A stretch of 48,615 nt of DNA from an uncultured Paracoccaceae bacterium. Lineage in GTDB: Bacteria; Pseudomonadota; Alphaproteobacteria; Rhodobacterales; Rhodobacteraceae. Of this stretch, positions 9,967 through 19,513 are shown in pieces (within the stretch, counting starts at the first letter, position 1; each line of letters begins with the position of its first letter). The notes beneath the pieces are model-generated. The model had not been told where the DNA came from, ran no database searches, and saw only the letters and a list, made by a program, of their open reading frames with translations. A program made the translations under genes and the position numbers. Location: assembly GCA_913041145.1 (NCBI GenBank), contig CAJWHE010000016.1, positions 1 to 48,615 on the forward strand, read 5' to 3'.

Positions 9967-10278
9967 ATGAAAACCTTTCTAGATAACTCTTTTTAAATGG
10001 TGATACACATTGGTTAGCACTGGAAGTCAAGTCTGCGATCGAAAGACGAGGATAATATTTTTGTATAGACGTCAAAAAAATATTTTTAAGATATTTCTGA
10101 AAACAACACTACTGATACTGCAATGAATACTTTAAACTATAATTATATTTCGTAAATTGATGTAATTAATATAATATTTTTATTTTTTTGCCTATTAGAG
10201 CGTTATGGCTCTTGCGTGAATACCATCATCATCTTAGACCATGGATGCGTATTAGCAAGTCTGGAGAAATAGGGGTTT
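9967..10278. other. Divergent intergenic region between aspS and carB
   Basis: This 312-base stretch holds no open frame worth calling. It must carry the promoters of both flanking genes. On the + side a TATAAT at 10170-10175 is the best -10 candidate for carB, without a clear -35 element. The 100 bases before carB can form two small helices, described separately. The middle (10060-10190) is very AT-rich and otherwise featureless. Confidence 0.6.
10197..10259 (+). promoter_or_regulatory. Candidate structured leader of carB
   Basis: AGAGC (10197-10201) pairs with GCTCT (10208-10212). Just after, CTTGC (10211-10215) and AATAC (10219-10223) pair with GCAAG (10255-10259) and GTATT (10249-10253), giving a two-part stem with a 3/1 internal loop. 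The two helices share two bases, so they compete. This could be a pyrimidine-responsive leader, but no known riboswitch class is recognised. Confidence 0.3.
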
Positions 10279-13200
10279 ATGCCCAAAAGAACGGATATCA
10301 AGTCAATCCTAATAATCGGTGCTGGCCCCATAATAATTGGGCAAGCATGTGAATTTGACTATTCGGGAGCTCAGGCCTGCAAGGCCCTGAAAGAAGAGGG
10401 TTATCGAGTAATCTTAATCAACTCAAACCCTGCCACTATTATGACTGACCCCGACATGGCAGATGCTACTTATATAGAGCCGATTACAACTGAGTTTATT
10501 ACTAAAATTATTGAAAAAGAACGACCCGATGCACTTTTGCCAACAATGGGTGGTCAAACTGCGCTGAATGTTTCTCTAGAACTTGAAGAATTAGGCGTTC
10601 TAAGAAAGTTTCAAGTAGAAATGATTGGAGCAACCAGAGCTTCGATAGAGATGGCTGAGGATAGAAAGCTTTTTAGAGAAGCCATGACACGCATTGGAAT
10701 TGAAAACCCAAAAGCAGTCATTGCTACCACCCTTGACGAATGCACAGATGCGCTTAAAGAGATAGGCCTCCCAGCAATTATTAGGCCCGCTTTTACAATG
10801 GGCGGAACTGGTGGTGGAGTTGCATACAATAAAGATGATTATAAGTTTTTTTGTAAGTCTGGTCTAGAAGCCTCCCCAGTCAATCAAATTCTAATAGACG
10901 AAAGTTTGTTGGGTTGGAAAGAATTTGAAATGGAGGTCGTAAGAGATAGAGCAGATAATGCTATAATAGTTTGTTCTATAGAAAATGTAGATCCCATGGG
11001 CGTCCATACTGGAGACTCAATTACTGTTGCACCTGCACTTACTCTTACAGATAAAGAATATCAAATAATGAGAAATGGTTCGATAGCTGTTCTCCGTGAG
11101 ATTGGTGTCGAAACGGGCGGATCAAACGTACAATGGGCAATTAACCCCGTCGATGGTCGTATGGTTGTAATTGAAATGAATCCTAGAGTATCTAGGTCAT
11201 CTGCACTGGCCTCAAAAGCAACCGGTTTTCCTATAGCAAAAATTGCAGCAAAGTTAGCTGTTGGTTATACACTAGATGAACTTGACAATGATATAACTAA
11301 AGTTACCCCCGCTTCTTTTGAACCCTCTATAGATTATATTGTTACTAAAATCCCTCGATTTACCTTTGAAAAGTTTTCAGGCGCCAAACCAGAGCTTTCT
11401 ACATCTATGAAGTCTGTTGGTGAGGCGATGGCCATTGGTAGAAGTTTTCAAGAGTCGTTACAAAAAGCACTCATATCACTCGAAACAGGCCTTAGTGGTC
11501 TTGATGAAATAGAAATCGAAGGAGCCCCTGATAAATCTGCCATAGTTGGCGCACTATCTAAACAGTGCCCCGATCGAATCCTGATTATTGCTCAAGCAAT
11601 GAGAGAGGGGCTTTCTGACACCGACATTCATTTAATTACTATGTATGATCCCTGGTTCTTAACGCAAATAAGAGAAATTGTTCAGGCAGAAAACAAAATT
11701 AAGGAAAACGGGTTAACGCTAGAGGTTGATACTATTCGTTCATTAAAAATGTCTGGTTTTTCTGATAAACGGTTAGCCGTTCTCTCAAATAAAAGTGAAG
11801 TAGCTATAAGAAAATTTAGATTAAATAATAATATAACAGCAGTATTTAAACGAATAGATACTTGCGCTGCAGAGTTTGAAGCACAAACCCCATATATGTA
11901 CTCAACGTACGAAACACCTGCAATGGGTGAGGTTGAATGCGAGGCCAGACCATCTCAAAAGAAAAAAATCATAATACTTGGTGGTGGGCCTAATAGAATA
12001 GGGCAAGGGATAGAGTTTGATTATTGCTGTTGTCATGCCTGTTTTTCACTAAGCTCAGACGGTTACGAGACGATCATGATAAACTGTAATCCCGAGACAG
12101 TTTCAACAGACTATGATACGTCAGATCGTCTATACTTTGAACCACTTACGCTCGAGCATGTACTCGAGATTATTCAAGTTGAGCAATCGAATGGTAGCCT
12201 GCATGGAGTTATTGTCCAATTTGGAGGTCAAACTCCACTAAACCTGGCCCAAGGATTAGCCGATGCCGGTATACCTATACTGGGCACAAGTCCTGATGCC
12301 ATAGATCTAGCAGAAGATAGAGAACGGTTCCAAGCACTGGTTTTTAGTCTCAAATTAAAACAGCCTAGGAATGGTATCGCTCATACAAAAACAGAAGCTA
12401 TAAATATTTCTCTTGAAATCGGGTTTCCATTAGTAATTAGACCGTCATATGTTTTAGGTGGTAGAGCTATGGAAATAGTGCATAACTCTGTTCAACTAGA
12501 GCGTTATATCTCAGAAACTATTATTCTTTCTAGAGATAGCCCAGTATTACTCGATAGTTACTTATCAAATGCTATTGAGGTAGATATAGACGCTATATCG
12601 GATGGATTAAATGTTCATGTAGCTGGGATTATGCAACACATAGAAGAAGCAGGAGTCCATTCAGGGGACAGTGCATGCTCTCTGCCCCCGTATTCGCTTT
12701 CTCCAAATATAATTACAGAACTGTCAGAGCAAACAAAAAAACTGGCTCTAGCTCTTAAAGTCGTAGGTTTAATGAACGTTCAATTCGCTGTAAAAGATAA
12801 TCAAATTTATCTAATTGAAGTAAACCCAAGAGCGTCAAGAACAGTTCCATTTGTTGCAAAAGCTGTGGGATCACCCATCGCGTCGATAAGTGCTCAGGTC
12901 ATGGCTGGGAGAAAATTATCAGAATTTAAACTTGTAAACCCAATTATTGATGGTTTTTGTGTTAAGGAAGTCGTTTTACCATTTGCACGTTTTCCTGGTG
13001 TGGATACTTTACTCGGTCCAGAGATGCGCTCTACTGGCGAAGTCATGGGCTCTGACAGAAGCTTCCACAGAGCTTTTCTAAAGGCTCAAATTGGGGCTGG
13101 GAATGACCTTCCGCGAAAAGCTGTTGGTAAGATATTTATTTCTATTAAAGATTCAGATAAAACAGAAGACTTTCTAAAAGCGATAGTCGCATTAGAAAAA

Positions 13201-13530
13201 TTGGGCCATTCAATAATAGCAACTCGAGGTACAGCCACTTGGTTACAAAAAAGTGGTCTAAAAATAGAGGTTGTAAATAAAGTTTATGAAGGACGCCCAA
13301 ATATCGTTGATCAAATGAAAGATAAAAAAATCTCACTCGTATTTAACACGACGGTCAACAGTCAGGCTGTGGAAGATAGTCGAGAAATTAGAGCAGTAGC
13401 TCTATATGATAAAATTCCTTATTTCACTACTGCCGCTGCCAGTGAAGCAGCAGCCCTATCTATGAAATCGAGGGAGGAAGGCGAATTCTCGGTAACCTCT
13501 ATTCAAAGTAAAATTAATACTTCAAAATAA
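10279..13530 (+). CDS. carB: Carbamoyl-phosphate synthase large subunit
   Basis: At 1083 residues this is a full-length CarB. It makes carbamoyl phosphate from bicarbonate, ammonia (from CarA) and two ATP, for arginine and pyrimidines. The two homologous halves are evident: [20 protein letters not shown] at about 14 and [20 protein letters not shown] at about 570, each followed by an ATP-grasp domain with [19 protein letters not shown] and [19 protein letters not shown]. The C-terminal 150 residues form the allosteric MGS-like domain (ATRGTATWL, then VFNTT). The small subunit gene carA is not adjacent, which is common in alphaproteobacteria. It is followed after 14 bases by tdk, suggesting a shared pyrimidine transcript. 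Confidence 0.97.
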   Translation: MPKRTDIKSILIIGAGPIIIGQACEFDYSGAQACKALKEEGYRVILINSNPATIMTDPDMADATYIEPITTEFITKIIEKERPDALLPTMGGQTALNVSLELEELGVLRKFQVEMIGATRASIEMAEDRKLFREAMTRIGIENPKAVIATTLDECTDALKEIGLPAIIRPAFTMGGTGGGVAYNKDDYKFFCKSGLEASPVNQILIDESLLGWKEFEMEVVRDRADNAIIVCSIENVDPMGVHTGDSITVAPALTLTDKEYQIMRNGSIAVLREIGVETGGSNVQWAINPVDGRMVVIEMNPRVSRSSALASKATGFPIAKIAAKLAVGYTLDELDNDITKVTPASFEPSIDYIVTKIPRFTFEKFSGAKPELSTSMKSVGEAMAIGRSFQESLQKALISLETGLSGLDEIEIEGAPDKSAIVGALSKQCPDRILIIAQAMREGLSDTDIHLITMYDPWFLTQIREIVQAENKIKENGLTLEVDTIRSLKMSGFSDKRLAVLSNKSEVAIRKFRLNNNITAVFKRIDTCAAEFEAQTPYMYSTYETPAMGEVECEARPSQKKKIIILGGGPNRIGQGIEFDYCCCHACFSLSSDGYETIMINCNPETVSTDYDTSDRLYFEPLTLEHVLEIIQVEQSNGSLHGVIVQFGGQTPLNLAQGLADAGIPILGTSPDAIDLAEDRERFQALVFSLKLKQPRNGIAHTKTEAINISLEIGFPLVIRPSYVLGGRAMEIVHNSVQLERYISETIILSRDSPVLLDSYLSNAIEVDIDAISDGLNVHVAGIMQHIEEAGVHSGDSACSLPPYSLSPNIITELSEQTKKLALALKVVGLMNVQFAVKDNQIYLIEVNPRASRTVPFVAKAVGSPIASISAQVMAGRKLSEFKLVNPIIDGFCVKEVVLPFARFPGVDTLLGPEMRSTGEVMGSDRSFHRAFLKAQIGAGNDLPRKAVGKIFISIKDSDKTEDFLKAIVALEKLGHSIIATRGTATWLQKSGLKIEVVNKVYEGRPNIVDQMKDKKISLVFNTTVNSQAVEDSREIRAVALYDKIPYFTTAAASEAAALSMKSREEGEFSVTSIQSKINTSK

Positions 13531-13544
13531 TAGAAAGAAGAGCA

Positions 13545-14126
13545 ATGGCAAAACTTCACTTTCATTATTCAACCATGAATGCTGGAAAATCTACTTTACT
13601 GCTACAAGCTGCACATAACTATAAAGAAATGGGAATGGAAACATTACTATTAACTGCAGACTTTGATGACCGTGCCGAAAATGGAAAAATTACCTCTCGA
13701 ATAGGAATTTCAGAACAAGCAGAGCTTTACAGCCAAGGTAGTGATTTACTTTCTTTAATAGAAAAAAAAACAAAAGAGAAAGTACTAGCGTGTGTCTTAG
13801 TAGATGAAGCACAATGGCTATCACCTAGCCAAGTTTGGCAACTAGCACAGGTCGTAGATGATCTAAGAATACCTGTAATATGTTACGGCTTACGAGTAGA
13901 CTTTATGGGCGAACTTTTTCCTGGTTCCGCTAAATTATTAGCTATAGCTGACGAAATGCGGGAAGTTAGAACTATTTGTCATTGTGGAAGTAAAGCAACC
14001 ATGGTCGTTAGAAAAGATTCTGATGGGAAAGTACAAACTTCGGGAGATCAGGTTCAAGTTGGTGGAAATGAAATGTATTTCTCTCTTTGTAGGCTACATT
14101 GGAGACAGGCTGTAAAAGGAGAATAA
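13545..14126 (+). CDS. tdk: Thymidine kinase (type II)
   Basis: This 193-residue enzyme phosphorylates thymidine (and deoxyuridine) in nucleoside salvage. The P-loop is STMNAGKSTLL near residue 9, and the magnesium-binding/Walker B segment is VLVDEAQWLS. The zinc-binding lasso domain shows CHCGSKATM and a terminal CRLHW; the second cysteine pair is less obvious. The ribosome site AGAAAGAAGAG lies just upstream. It lies 14 bases after carB, so both may be co-transcribed, placing pyrimidine synthesis and salvage together. It is convergent with the CsaA-like gene. Confidence 0.95.
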   Translation: MAKLHFHYSTMNAGKSTLLLQAAHNYKEMGMETLLLTADFDDRAENGKITSRIGISEQAELYSQGSDLLSLIEKKTKEKVLACVLVDEAQWLSPSQVWQLAQVVDDLRIPVICYGLRVDFMGELFPGSAKLLAIADEMREVRTICHCGSKATMVVRKDSDGKVQTSGDQVQVGGNEMYFSLCRLHWRQAVKGE

Positions 14127-14164
14127 GATATTTAACTCTCAAACAAAAGGATCAAAATGTCTCT

Positions 14165-14506
14165 TCAATAAACTTTACCTCCTACAGGCACATCCTCATC
14201 CGGCACAATTAATATCACTTGTTTATTTTTATCTGGAACTCCAAGAACCAAGATTTCTGACATGAATTTACCAATTTGCCTGGGGGCAAAGTTAACAACT
14301 GCAAGCACTCGTCTACCTATTAGCTCAGTACATTTATAATTATCCTTAATTTGAGCTGAGCTTTTTTTTATGCCAATTTCATTTTCAAAATTAACCCATA
14401 GTTTTAGTGCAGGCTTTCTAGCTTCTGGAAATTCCTCTGCTCTAATTATTTCACCTACCCGAATATCTAATTTCTGGAAGTCTGAAAAAGTTACCTTTTC
14501 AACCAT
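14165..14506 (-). CDS. csaA: CsaA/YgjH-like tRNA-binding-domain protein
   Basis: A 113-residue protein consisting of a single EMAP/Trbp111-type OB fold. The hallmark DFQKLDIRVGEII opens the domain, and ELIGRRVLAVVNFAPRQIG and the SEILVLG strand follow. Family members are homodimers that bind tRNA non-specifically or act as export-related chaperones (CsaA). Which role holds here cannot be told. The ATG overlaps the end of proC by eight bases, so the pair is translationally coupled although the functions are not obviously linked. Confidence 0.85.
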   Translation of the reverse strand: MVEKVTFSDFQKLDIRVGEIIRAEEFPEARKPALKLWVNFENEIGIKKSSAQIKDNYKCTELIGRRVLAVVNFAPRQIGKFMSEILVLGVPDKNKQVILIVPDEDVPVGGKVY

Positions 14507-15323
14507 CTTCAGAACTCCTTAATTCCTTACTTCTGTTTGAAGCAGCTTCAACTGCCTTAGATAACAGGGAGTGAAAACCAGTGTCTTTGTTCATTAAAAT
14601 TTTAAGGGCCGCTGCAGTAGTTCCCCCTGGGCTAGTCACATTAATACGCAAAGTGGCTGGATCTTCATCCGATGTTTCTGCTAGCAACCCTGCACCAACC
14701 ACTGTTGCCTTTGCTAAAGTCATTGATAACTCAGCGTTCAAACCGTTGGACTGTCCAGCATCTGCCAACGCTTCGATAAGATGAAAAACGTAGGCGGGGC
14801 CTGATCCTGAAACAGCAGTCACAGCATCCATTTGCTCCTCAGAGTCTAGAAATACTATTTTTCCAACTGATGACAAAAGTTTTTCTGTAGCTTTTAGCTC
14901 CACACCACTAACATAATTGTTAGATATAATCGCAGTAATCCCTTTTCCAATAGATGCTGGGGTATTAGGCATAGCCCGTACTATGGGTGTTTGGTTACCT
15001 AAAATACGTTCAAAATATGAGATAGAGGTACCCGCAGCTATAGAAATAAATAAAGTTTTTGAATTTCCTAATTTTTTTAAATTAGGAACCACATCTGGCA
15101 TCATTTGAGGTTTCACTGCTATTAAAACAATCGACGGGTTGATCGGTAAAGTTTTATTTAACCTGACAGTTTGTTTAATTAACCAATCAGATGGATTGGG
15201 ATCTATTACAGTGATTTCATTTGGATCTAAACCCTCAGTCAGCCAACCTCTTAATAAAGCGGAGCCCATTTTCCCGCAACCAACTATTACTATCTCTTGT
15301 TTACTTAATTTTGATAAATTCAA
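14499..15323 (-). CDS. proC: Pyrroline-5-carboxylate reductase
   Basis: ProC performs the last NAD(P)H-dependent step of proline synthesis. The protein has 274 residues, with the Rossmann motif IVGCGKMGSALLRGWL at the N-terminus, the MPNTPASIGKGIT segment and the C-terminal dimer/active-site stretch AVSGSGPAYVFHLIEALADAG. The start is TTG at 15323, supported by GAGGTGA five bases upstream; there is no better ATG before the nucleotide-binding motif. It lies between ybjN-like and csaA-like genes, an order I associate with Rhodobacterales. Confidence 0.95.
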   Translation of the reverse strand: MNLSKLSKQEIVIVGCGKMGSALLRGWLTEGLDPNEITVIDPNPSDWLIKQTVRLNKTLPINPSIVLIAVKPQMMPDVVPNLKKLGNSKTLFISIAAGTSISYFERILGNQTPIVRAMPNTPASIGKGITAIISNNYVSGVELKATEKLLSSVGKIVFLDSEEQMDAVTAVSGSGPAYVFHLIEALADAGQSNGLNAELSMTLAKATVVGAGLLAETSDEDPATLRINVTSPGGTTAAALKILMNKDTGFHSLLSKAVEAASNRSKELRSSEDG

Positions 15324-15355
15324 AGGTCACCTCAAGTATATTTTATAAAAACACA

Positions 15356-15859
15356 CTATGCATGCCCTATAGCCTCGGCAATAGCCAGTTGCATAGCAGA
15401 CTTAGGGGTACGATCACCCCAGCACACCAATTGAAAAGCAGGATAAAACTGTTCTGAAACATTAATTGCCGAGTCTAACATCTTATTAATTTGCTCTGGA
15501 CTAGGCGCAACCTCCTCACCCAAGACTAGTCCATAACGAAAGGCAATTACTTTTTGCTTCGTCCAATAAATGAAGCTTCCTATCCAACATTCATCATTTG
15601 CTAAATTTAATACCTCATAGAGACTACCTAACTTTTCTTTAGGTAGCTCCATTTCAAATGTTGATATCAATCGGAGAGTTTGTTCATAATGAGACCAAGC
15701 TAAAGTAACTGAATAAGTTCTCCATTGGCCTTCAACTAGCATTGAAATTTGATTTTCTCCAAGACGGTCAAATTCCCAATCATATTTTTCAGCAATGGTT
15801 TCAACAATATCAATCGGATGAACTTCCTCAAATTCTAGGAACTCCTCTAAGTTTGTCAT
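15356..15859 (-). CDS. YbjN-domain protein of unknown function
   Basis: A 167-residue soluble protein of the YbjN family, a fold related to type III secretion chaperones. The family features visible are the N-terminal EVHPIDIVETIAEKYDW, the aromatic central strands (WRTYSVTLAW) and NDECWIGSFIYW with a C-terminal helix pair. No catalytic residues are apparent. In enterobacteria YbjN affects motility and stress phenotypes, but alphaproteobacterial members are uncharacterised. It is followed 32 bases later by proC on the same strand. Confidence 0.75.
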   Translation of the reverse strand: MTNLEEFLEFEEVHPIDIVETIAEKYDWEFDRLGENQISMLVEGQWRTYSVTLAWSHYEQTLRLISTFEMELPKEKLGSLYEVLNLANDECWIGSFIYWTKQKVIAFRYGLVLGEEVAPSPEQINKMLDSAINVSEQFYPAFQLVCWGDRTPKSAMQLAIAEAIGHA

Positions 15860-16045
15860 AAAAGTTACTTTCTTATCGACGAGTAAAAGAATTATTAACG
15901 CAAGATGTTGACACAGGCACCACTAGTAGATTTGTGGAACTCTAATAACACAATATATGGGGAAGTTGAAAATGCCTAGCCAAAAAAGAAAAAAAGATTA
16001 CTAAAATGTAATATTATTATTTTGACTATTAAGGAGCGGGAGGCT

Positions 16046-17083
16046 CTATTTTTTTGAACATATCGGACAATTCGTATCTTGATTCAATTTAATGGTGCGG
16101 GTCTCTGCATTAAGAGCATCGTAGATCATTAATCGGCCATTCAGTAACTCACCGGCCCCTACAATTAATTTTATTGCCTCTACAGCCATAATCGAACCTA
16201 TAACTCCGGGCAAAGCACCGACTACACCTGTCTCAGAACAGGAAGCTGCTAACCCTGTGTTAGGAATATTAGGGAAAACACATTGGTAACAAGGACTATC
16301 CAAAGTAGAAGTATAAACCATAACCTGTCCCTCCCACTGAGATATCGCCCCTGAAATCAATGGTTTTTTTAACTTTACACAAGTTTTATTTACCAAATAT
16401 CTAGTTTGAGCATTATCAGTTCCATCCATGATTAAATCAAAGTTAGAAATTAAATCATCTGCATTTTGTTTGTTAAATAAGTAGTTATAAGTTAAAACCT
16501 TTGTATATGGATTTTGTGCTCTTATTGCTTCAGAGGCTGCAAATACTTTTGGGTCTCCAATCATCTTATCAGTATAGATTATTTGTCTTTGCAAATTAGA
16601 ATTATCAACCAAATCGCTATCGACAACACCAATTGTGCCTATACCACCAGCTCCTAGATATTGAAGAACAGGAGATCCCAAGCCGCCTGCTCCTATTATT
16701 AGAATTTTAGCACTTTTAAGCTTTTTTTGTCCAAGACCCCCGATTTCTTTTAAAACGATATGTCTAGCGTATCTATTCAACTCTTCAGAATTAAATAGAT
16801 TTTTTGTTAAATCTTTTCCAAATTTAACTTTTCCAATATTTTTGGCTTTTTTTAAGAGAAAAACGTAACCAATAATTACCAATAAAAGGAGAAAGCTAAT
16901 AACCAAATTACTTAATGATCCACCTGTACTCTTAACTAAGATATGATCAGCACTAACCGTGAAATGAATTAAAAAAATAATACCAAAAGCTATAGATAAA
17001 AAGGTTAGGTTATTACGACGCTGCACATTAAAAATGCGATCTAGCAATAGAAAAGTTACGCCAAGTAGGAAAAAAACTATCAT
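16046..17083 (-). CDS. Membrane-anchored ThiF/MoeB/HesA-type E1-like adenylyltransferase
   Basis: This 345-residue protein has an N-terminal membrane module of about 80 residues with three hydrophobic helices, followed by a complete E1-like domain from about residue 100. The E1 part shows the opening ELNRYARHIVLKEIGG, the nucleotide loop ILIIGAGGLGSP, DLVDNSNLQRQ and the DGTDN aspartate. Also present are paired zinc cysteines (CYQC and CPIC) and the putative catalytic cysteine loop CSETGVVGALPGVIG. MoeB and ThiF adenylate the C-terminal glycine of MoaD or ThiS. No rhodanese domain is present. The ATG overlaps the dut stop by one base (TAATG). Substrate is unknown; MoaD or ThiS are reasonable guesses. 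Confidence 0.85.
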   Translation of the reverse strand: MIVFFLLGVTFLLLDRIFNVQRRNNLTFLSIAFGIIFLIHFTVSADHILVKSTGGSLSNLVISFLLLLVIIGYVFLLKKAKNIGKVKFGKDLTKNLFNSEELNRYARHIVLKEIGGLGQKKLKSAKILIIGAGGLGSPVLQYLGAGGIGTIGVVDSDLVDNSNLQRQIIYTDKMIGDPKVFAASEAIRAQNPYTKVLTYNYLFNKQNADDLISNFDLIMDGTDNAQTRYLVNKTCVKLKKPLISGAISQWEGQVMVYTSTLDSPCYQCVFPNIPNTGLAASCSETGVVGALPGVIGSIMAVEAIKLIVGAGELLNGRLMIYDALNAETRTIKLNQDTNCPICSKK

Positions 17084-17550
17084 TATTTAATTCCTGTAGA
17101 TCCAAAACCCCTCGAAGATCGCCCACTACTCTCAAGAGTATCGACGAGTTCAAAAGTAGCACGTGCCACTGGGGCAACAACTAATTGAGCAATTCTATCT
17201 CCATGACATATATGGAAAGGGTTTTGACCAAGGTTAATCATTATTATCCCAACCTCTCCTCTGTAATCACTATCTATCGTGCCTGGAGAGTTAATTATTG
17301 AAATTGCATAGTTTAATGCCAAACCAGAACGTGGTCTAACCTGGATTTCAAAACCTTGAGGCACATGAACAGACAGACCAGTCGGCACTAATACTGGCCT
17401 CCCCGATAGCAAGTTAACTCCAACATCTCTTAACTCAATAGGAAAATTTGCTCTTATATCTGCACCAGATGCTTCTACCGTCTGATATTCAGGTCCTGAT
17501 ACCAAGGGATCCGATAATTTACTCCGTACGAACTTGACCAATTGAGTCAT
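17083..17550 (-). CDS. dut: dUTP diphosphatase
   Basis: This trimeric enzyme hydrolyses dUTP to dUMP, keeping uracil out of DNA and feeding thymidylate synthesis. The 155-residue length is normal. The conserved motifs are present in order: ASGADIRAN, RPRSGLALN (about 72-80), NSPGTIDSDYRGEVG (about 87-101), DRIAQLVVAPV and the C-terminal flexible GFGSTG that closes over the active site. The gene overlaps coaBC by four bases (ATGA). The coaBC-dut order is widespread in proteobacteria. Confidence 0.97.
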   Translation of the reverse strand: MTQLVKFVRSKLSDPLVSGPEYQTVEASGADIRANFPIELRDVGVNLLSGRPVLVPTGLSVHVPQGFEIQVRPRSGLALNYAISIINSPGTIDSDYRGEVGIIMINLGQNPFHICHGDRIAQLVVAPVARATFELVDTLESSGRSSRGFGSTGIK

Positions 17551-18746
17551 GATAAGTTTAATTTTTTTGCCATAAGACCAACTAGCTTTAGCGCAACTTC
17601 AGACTTATCCATCCTCTCCCATTTCTCAACCCCAGCGTTAGAAATCAATATTACAGCGTTCTCAGTTCCCCCCATAATATTTGTTTCAGGCCTTATGTCA
17701 TTTGCGACAATCCAATCACATTTCTTCCTATTTAGCTTTTCAGTCGCATTTGCTATTAGATCATCAGTTTCCGCAGCGAAACCTACTACTAGCTTTGGAC
17801 GATCTTTTTTCAACTTAGATACATATTCTAGAATGTCAGGGTTTTTGATTAGTTTGAGAACTAACTCTTTATCCGAATTCTTTTTAATTTTTGACTTTGA
17901 AAACTCCTTAGTCTTCCAGTCAGCAACGGCTGCCACCATAACAAATGCGTCAGCAGGTAATGATTTTTTAACTTCCTTAAACATTTCATTCGCTGATTCC
18001 ACTCGCTTGATTTCAGCTCCCAAGGGTAATTCGATATGTGTTGGTCCAGAGATTAATGTCACTCTAGCTCCCTCATTTAATAGGGCAACAGCAATCTGGT
18101 TTCCCTGAGTACCAGATGAAAGATTCCCAATAAATCTAACGGGATCTATTTGTTCATGAGTGGGGCCAGAGGTAACTACTATATGTTTACCTTTAAGTTT
18201 CCCAAGAGATAATTTTTTTTTTATTGCTGTAATAATTTGTTCTGGTTCCGCCATGCGACCAAAACCAAATTCTCCACAAGCCATAGAACCTTCAACTGGC
18301 CCAATAAAACCAATACCATCTTTTTTTAATAACTGTATATTTCGTCTAGTAGCCAAATGCTCCCACATCCTGACATTCATTGCTGGAGCAGCTAAAACTT
18401 CGGTATCAGTTGCTAGTAAAAGCGTGGAAGCTAGATCATTAGCTAAACCCGATGCCATTTTAGCCAATAGATCAGCAGTAGCAGGAACGATTACTATCAA
18501 ATCTGAGTTCCTAGATAATTCTATATGCCCCATCTGGGTCTCATCTTCTAAATCAAAAAGATCTACATAGACCTTTGATCCTGATAAAACAGAAATACTT
18601 AAAGGAGTAACAAATTCTTTTCCAGCCTCTGTAAGTACAGGAGTAACGGAGGCACCTGCCTCGCGTAAGCCACGAATTAAATCGTGGCATTTAAATGCAG
18701 CAATACCACCACCTATTATCAGAAGTATTTTTTTCCCGTTTAGCAT
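17547..18746 (-). CDS. coaBC: Bifunctional phosphopantothenoylcysteine decarboxylase/phosphopantothenate-cysteine ligase
   Basis: CoaBC makes 4'-phosphopantetheine for coenzyme A. The 399-residue protein carries an N-terminal flavin-dependent CoaC half with the AAPAMNVRMWEH motif and the substrate clamp ACGEFGFGRM. The C-terminal CoaB ligase half contains TSGPTHEQIDPVRFIGN.SSG and the lysine-rich KSKIKKNSD loop near the CTP site. Both halves look intact. It is the first gene of the coaBC-dut-ThiF leftward operon, and its promoter must lie in the 18747-18958 gap shared with cobU. Confidence 0.96.
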   Translation of the reverse strand: MLNGKKILLIIGGGIAAFKCHDLIRGLREAGASVTPVLTEAGKEFVTPLSISVLSGSKVYVDLFDLEDETQMGHIELSRNSDLIVIVPATADLLAKMASGLANDLASTLLLATDTEVLAAPAMNVRMWEHLATRRNIQLLKKDGIGFIGPVEGSMACGEFGFGRMAEPEQIITAIKKKLSLGKLKGKHIVVTSGPTHEQIDPVRFIGNLSSGTQGNQIAVALLNEGARVTLISGPTHIELPLGAEIKRVESANEMFKEVKKSLPADAFVMVAAVADWKTKEFSKSKIKKNSDKELVLKLIKNPDILEYVSKLKKDRPKLVVGFAAETDDLIANATEKLNRKKCDWIVANDIRPETNIMGGTENAVILISNAGVEKWERMDKSEVALKLVGLMAKKLNLS

Positions 18747-18796
18747 TTCATAATAATCCCTCGACTATACATATAAACGCTATGCTTTACTTTCTC

Positions 18797-18886
18797 AAGG
18801 AGCAATCAAATGATCATGATTAACTAAAATAGGCTTTTAGATACTACATTAATTCTGTAAGTTATCTCTAAATAACTGTATTTTTT
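18797..18886 (+). promoter_or_regulatory. Candidate cobU leader: five-codon ORF followed by a terminator-like hairpin
   Basis: An excellent Shine-Dalgarno AAGGAG (18797-18802) sits seven bases before ATG at 18810, which opens a five-codon frame (M-I-M-I-N) ending in TAA at 18827. Downstream, AGTTAT (18860-18865) pairs with ATAACT (18872-18877), followed by six T at 18881-18886. Together these resemble a small attenuation module, but the stem is only six A-T-rich pairs and the peptide encodes no telling residues. No B12 riboswitch consensus is visible. Confidence 0.3.
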
Positions 18887-18958
18887 GACTAATTTAGCTT
18901 ATCACAGGTTGAAAGTGCTTCTCTATAACTTCTGAATTTTTATTAACAGGTGAATTTA

Positions 18959-19513
18959 ATGAACTTATTACCAAACTTAACTTTAATCATAGGAGGTGCT
19001 TGCTCTGGTAAAACAAAATTTGCAGAAAATCTCACTTTAAATAATGGATCCAATAATCTTTACATTGCAACCGCGGAGCCTTTTGATTTGGAAATGAAAA
19101 GTAAGATTGATTCCCATCAAAAATCAAGGGCGTTAAAAAAATGGAAGACTATAGAAGCATTCCATAATCTAGCAGAAACGCTTGAAGGGATGAAAGAAGT
19201 AAAATTTGATACTATTTTAATTGATTGCCTCACGATGTGGTTAACTAACAAATTTTTAAAAAATGAAGACCTCCCACAAGAGTTTTCTCGCCTAGTTAAG
19301 AGCATAAGAGAACAGAAAATGAAAGTTGTAATGGTCACTAACGAGCTAGGGTATGGAATTGTGCCAGATAACAAAATGGCTAGAGAATTTAGAAATCTTA
19401 ATGGTCAACTGAATCAACAAGTTGCTGCAGAGTCTGACCTGGTCATCCAAGTAGTTGCTGGATTGCCCTGCACCCTTAAAGGCACGTTACCTAAGGCAAG
19501 TAATGACTACTAA
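18959..19513 (+). CDS. cobU: Adenosylcobinamide kinase / adenosylcobinamide-phosphate guanylyltransferase
   Basis: CobU (CobP) phosphorylates adenosylcobinamide and then transfers GMP, late in cobalamin assembly. I chose the ATG at 18959 (184 residues): AGGTG lies six bases upstream, whereas the GTG at 18950 falls inside that ribosome site. The P-loop is IGGACSGKTKFAE. The guanylylated histidine is probably that of DSHQKSR, followed by KWKTIE, LIDCLTMWLTN and TNELGYGIVP. The downstream phosphatase overlaps its last 11 bases. Either de novo B12 synthesis or cobinamide salvage would use it; the other cob genes are not in the window. Confidence 0.93.
   Translation: MNLLPNLTLIIGGACSGKTKFAENLTLNNGSNNLYIATAEPFDLEMKSKIDSHQKSRALKKWKTIEAFHNLAETLEGMKEVKFDTILIDCLTMWLTNKFLKNEDLPQEFSRLVKSIREQKMKVVMVTNELGYGIVPDNKMAREFRNLNGQLNQQVAAESDLVIQVVAGLPCTLKGTLPKASNDY

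Noticed and set aside
15972-16004. Ten-codon ORF with GGGGAAG upstream (MPSQKRKKDY)
   Set aside because: Too short to support, and the lysine-rich content follows from an A-rich tract; no promoter with a proper -10 is visible.
16033-16047. GAGC/GCTC hairpin followed by a T run near the end of the ThiF gene
   Set aside because: The T run follows the hairpin on the + strand, whereas the genes here run on the minus strand, and the stem has only four good pairs.
17542-18570. Two long + strand frames (188 and 136 codons) opposite coaBC
   Set aside because: They are antisense shadows of a clearly conserved coaBC with all motifs, and have no recognisable product or ribosome site.
18747-18958. Cobalamin riboswitch upstream of cobU
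   Set aside because: I looked for the B12-box type consensus and found none in the gap.
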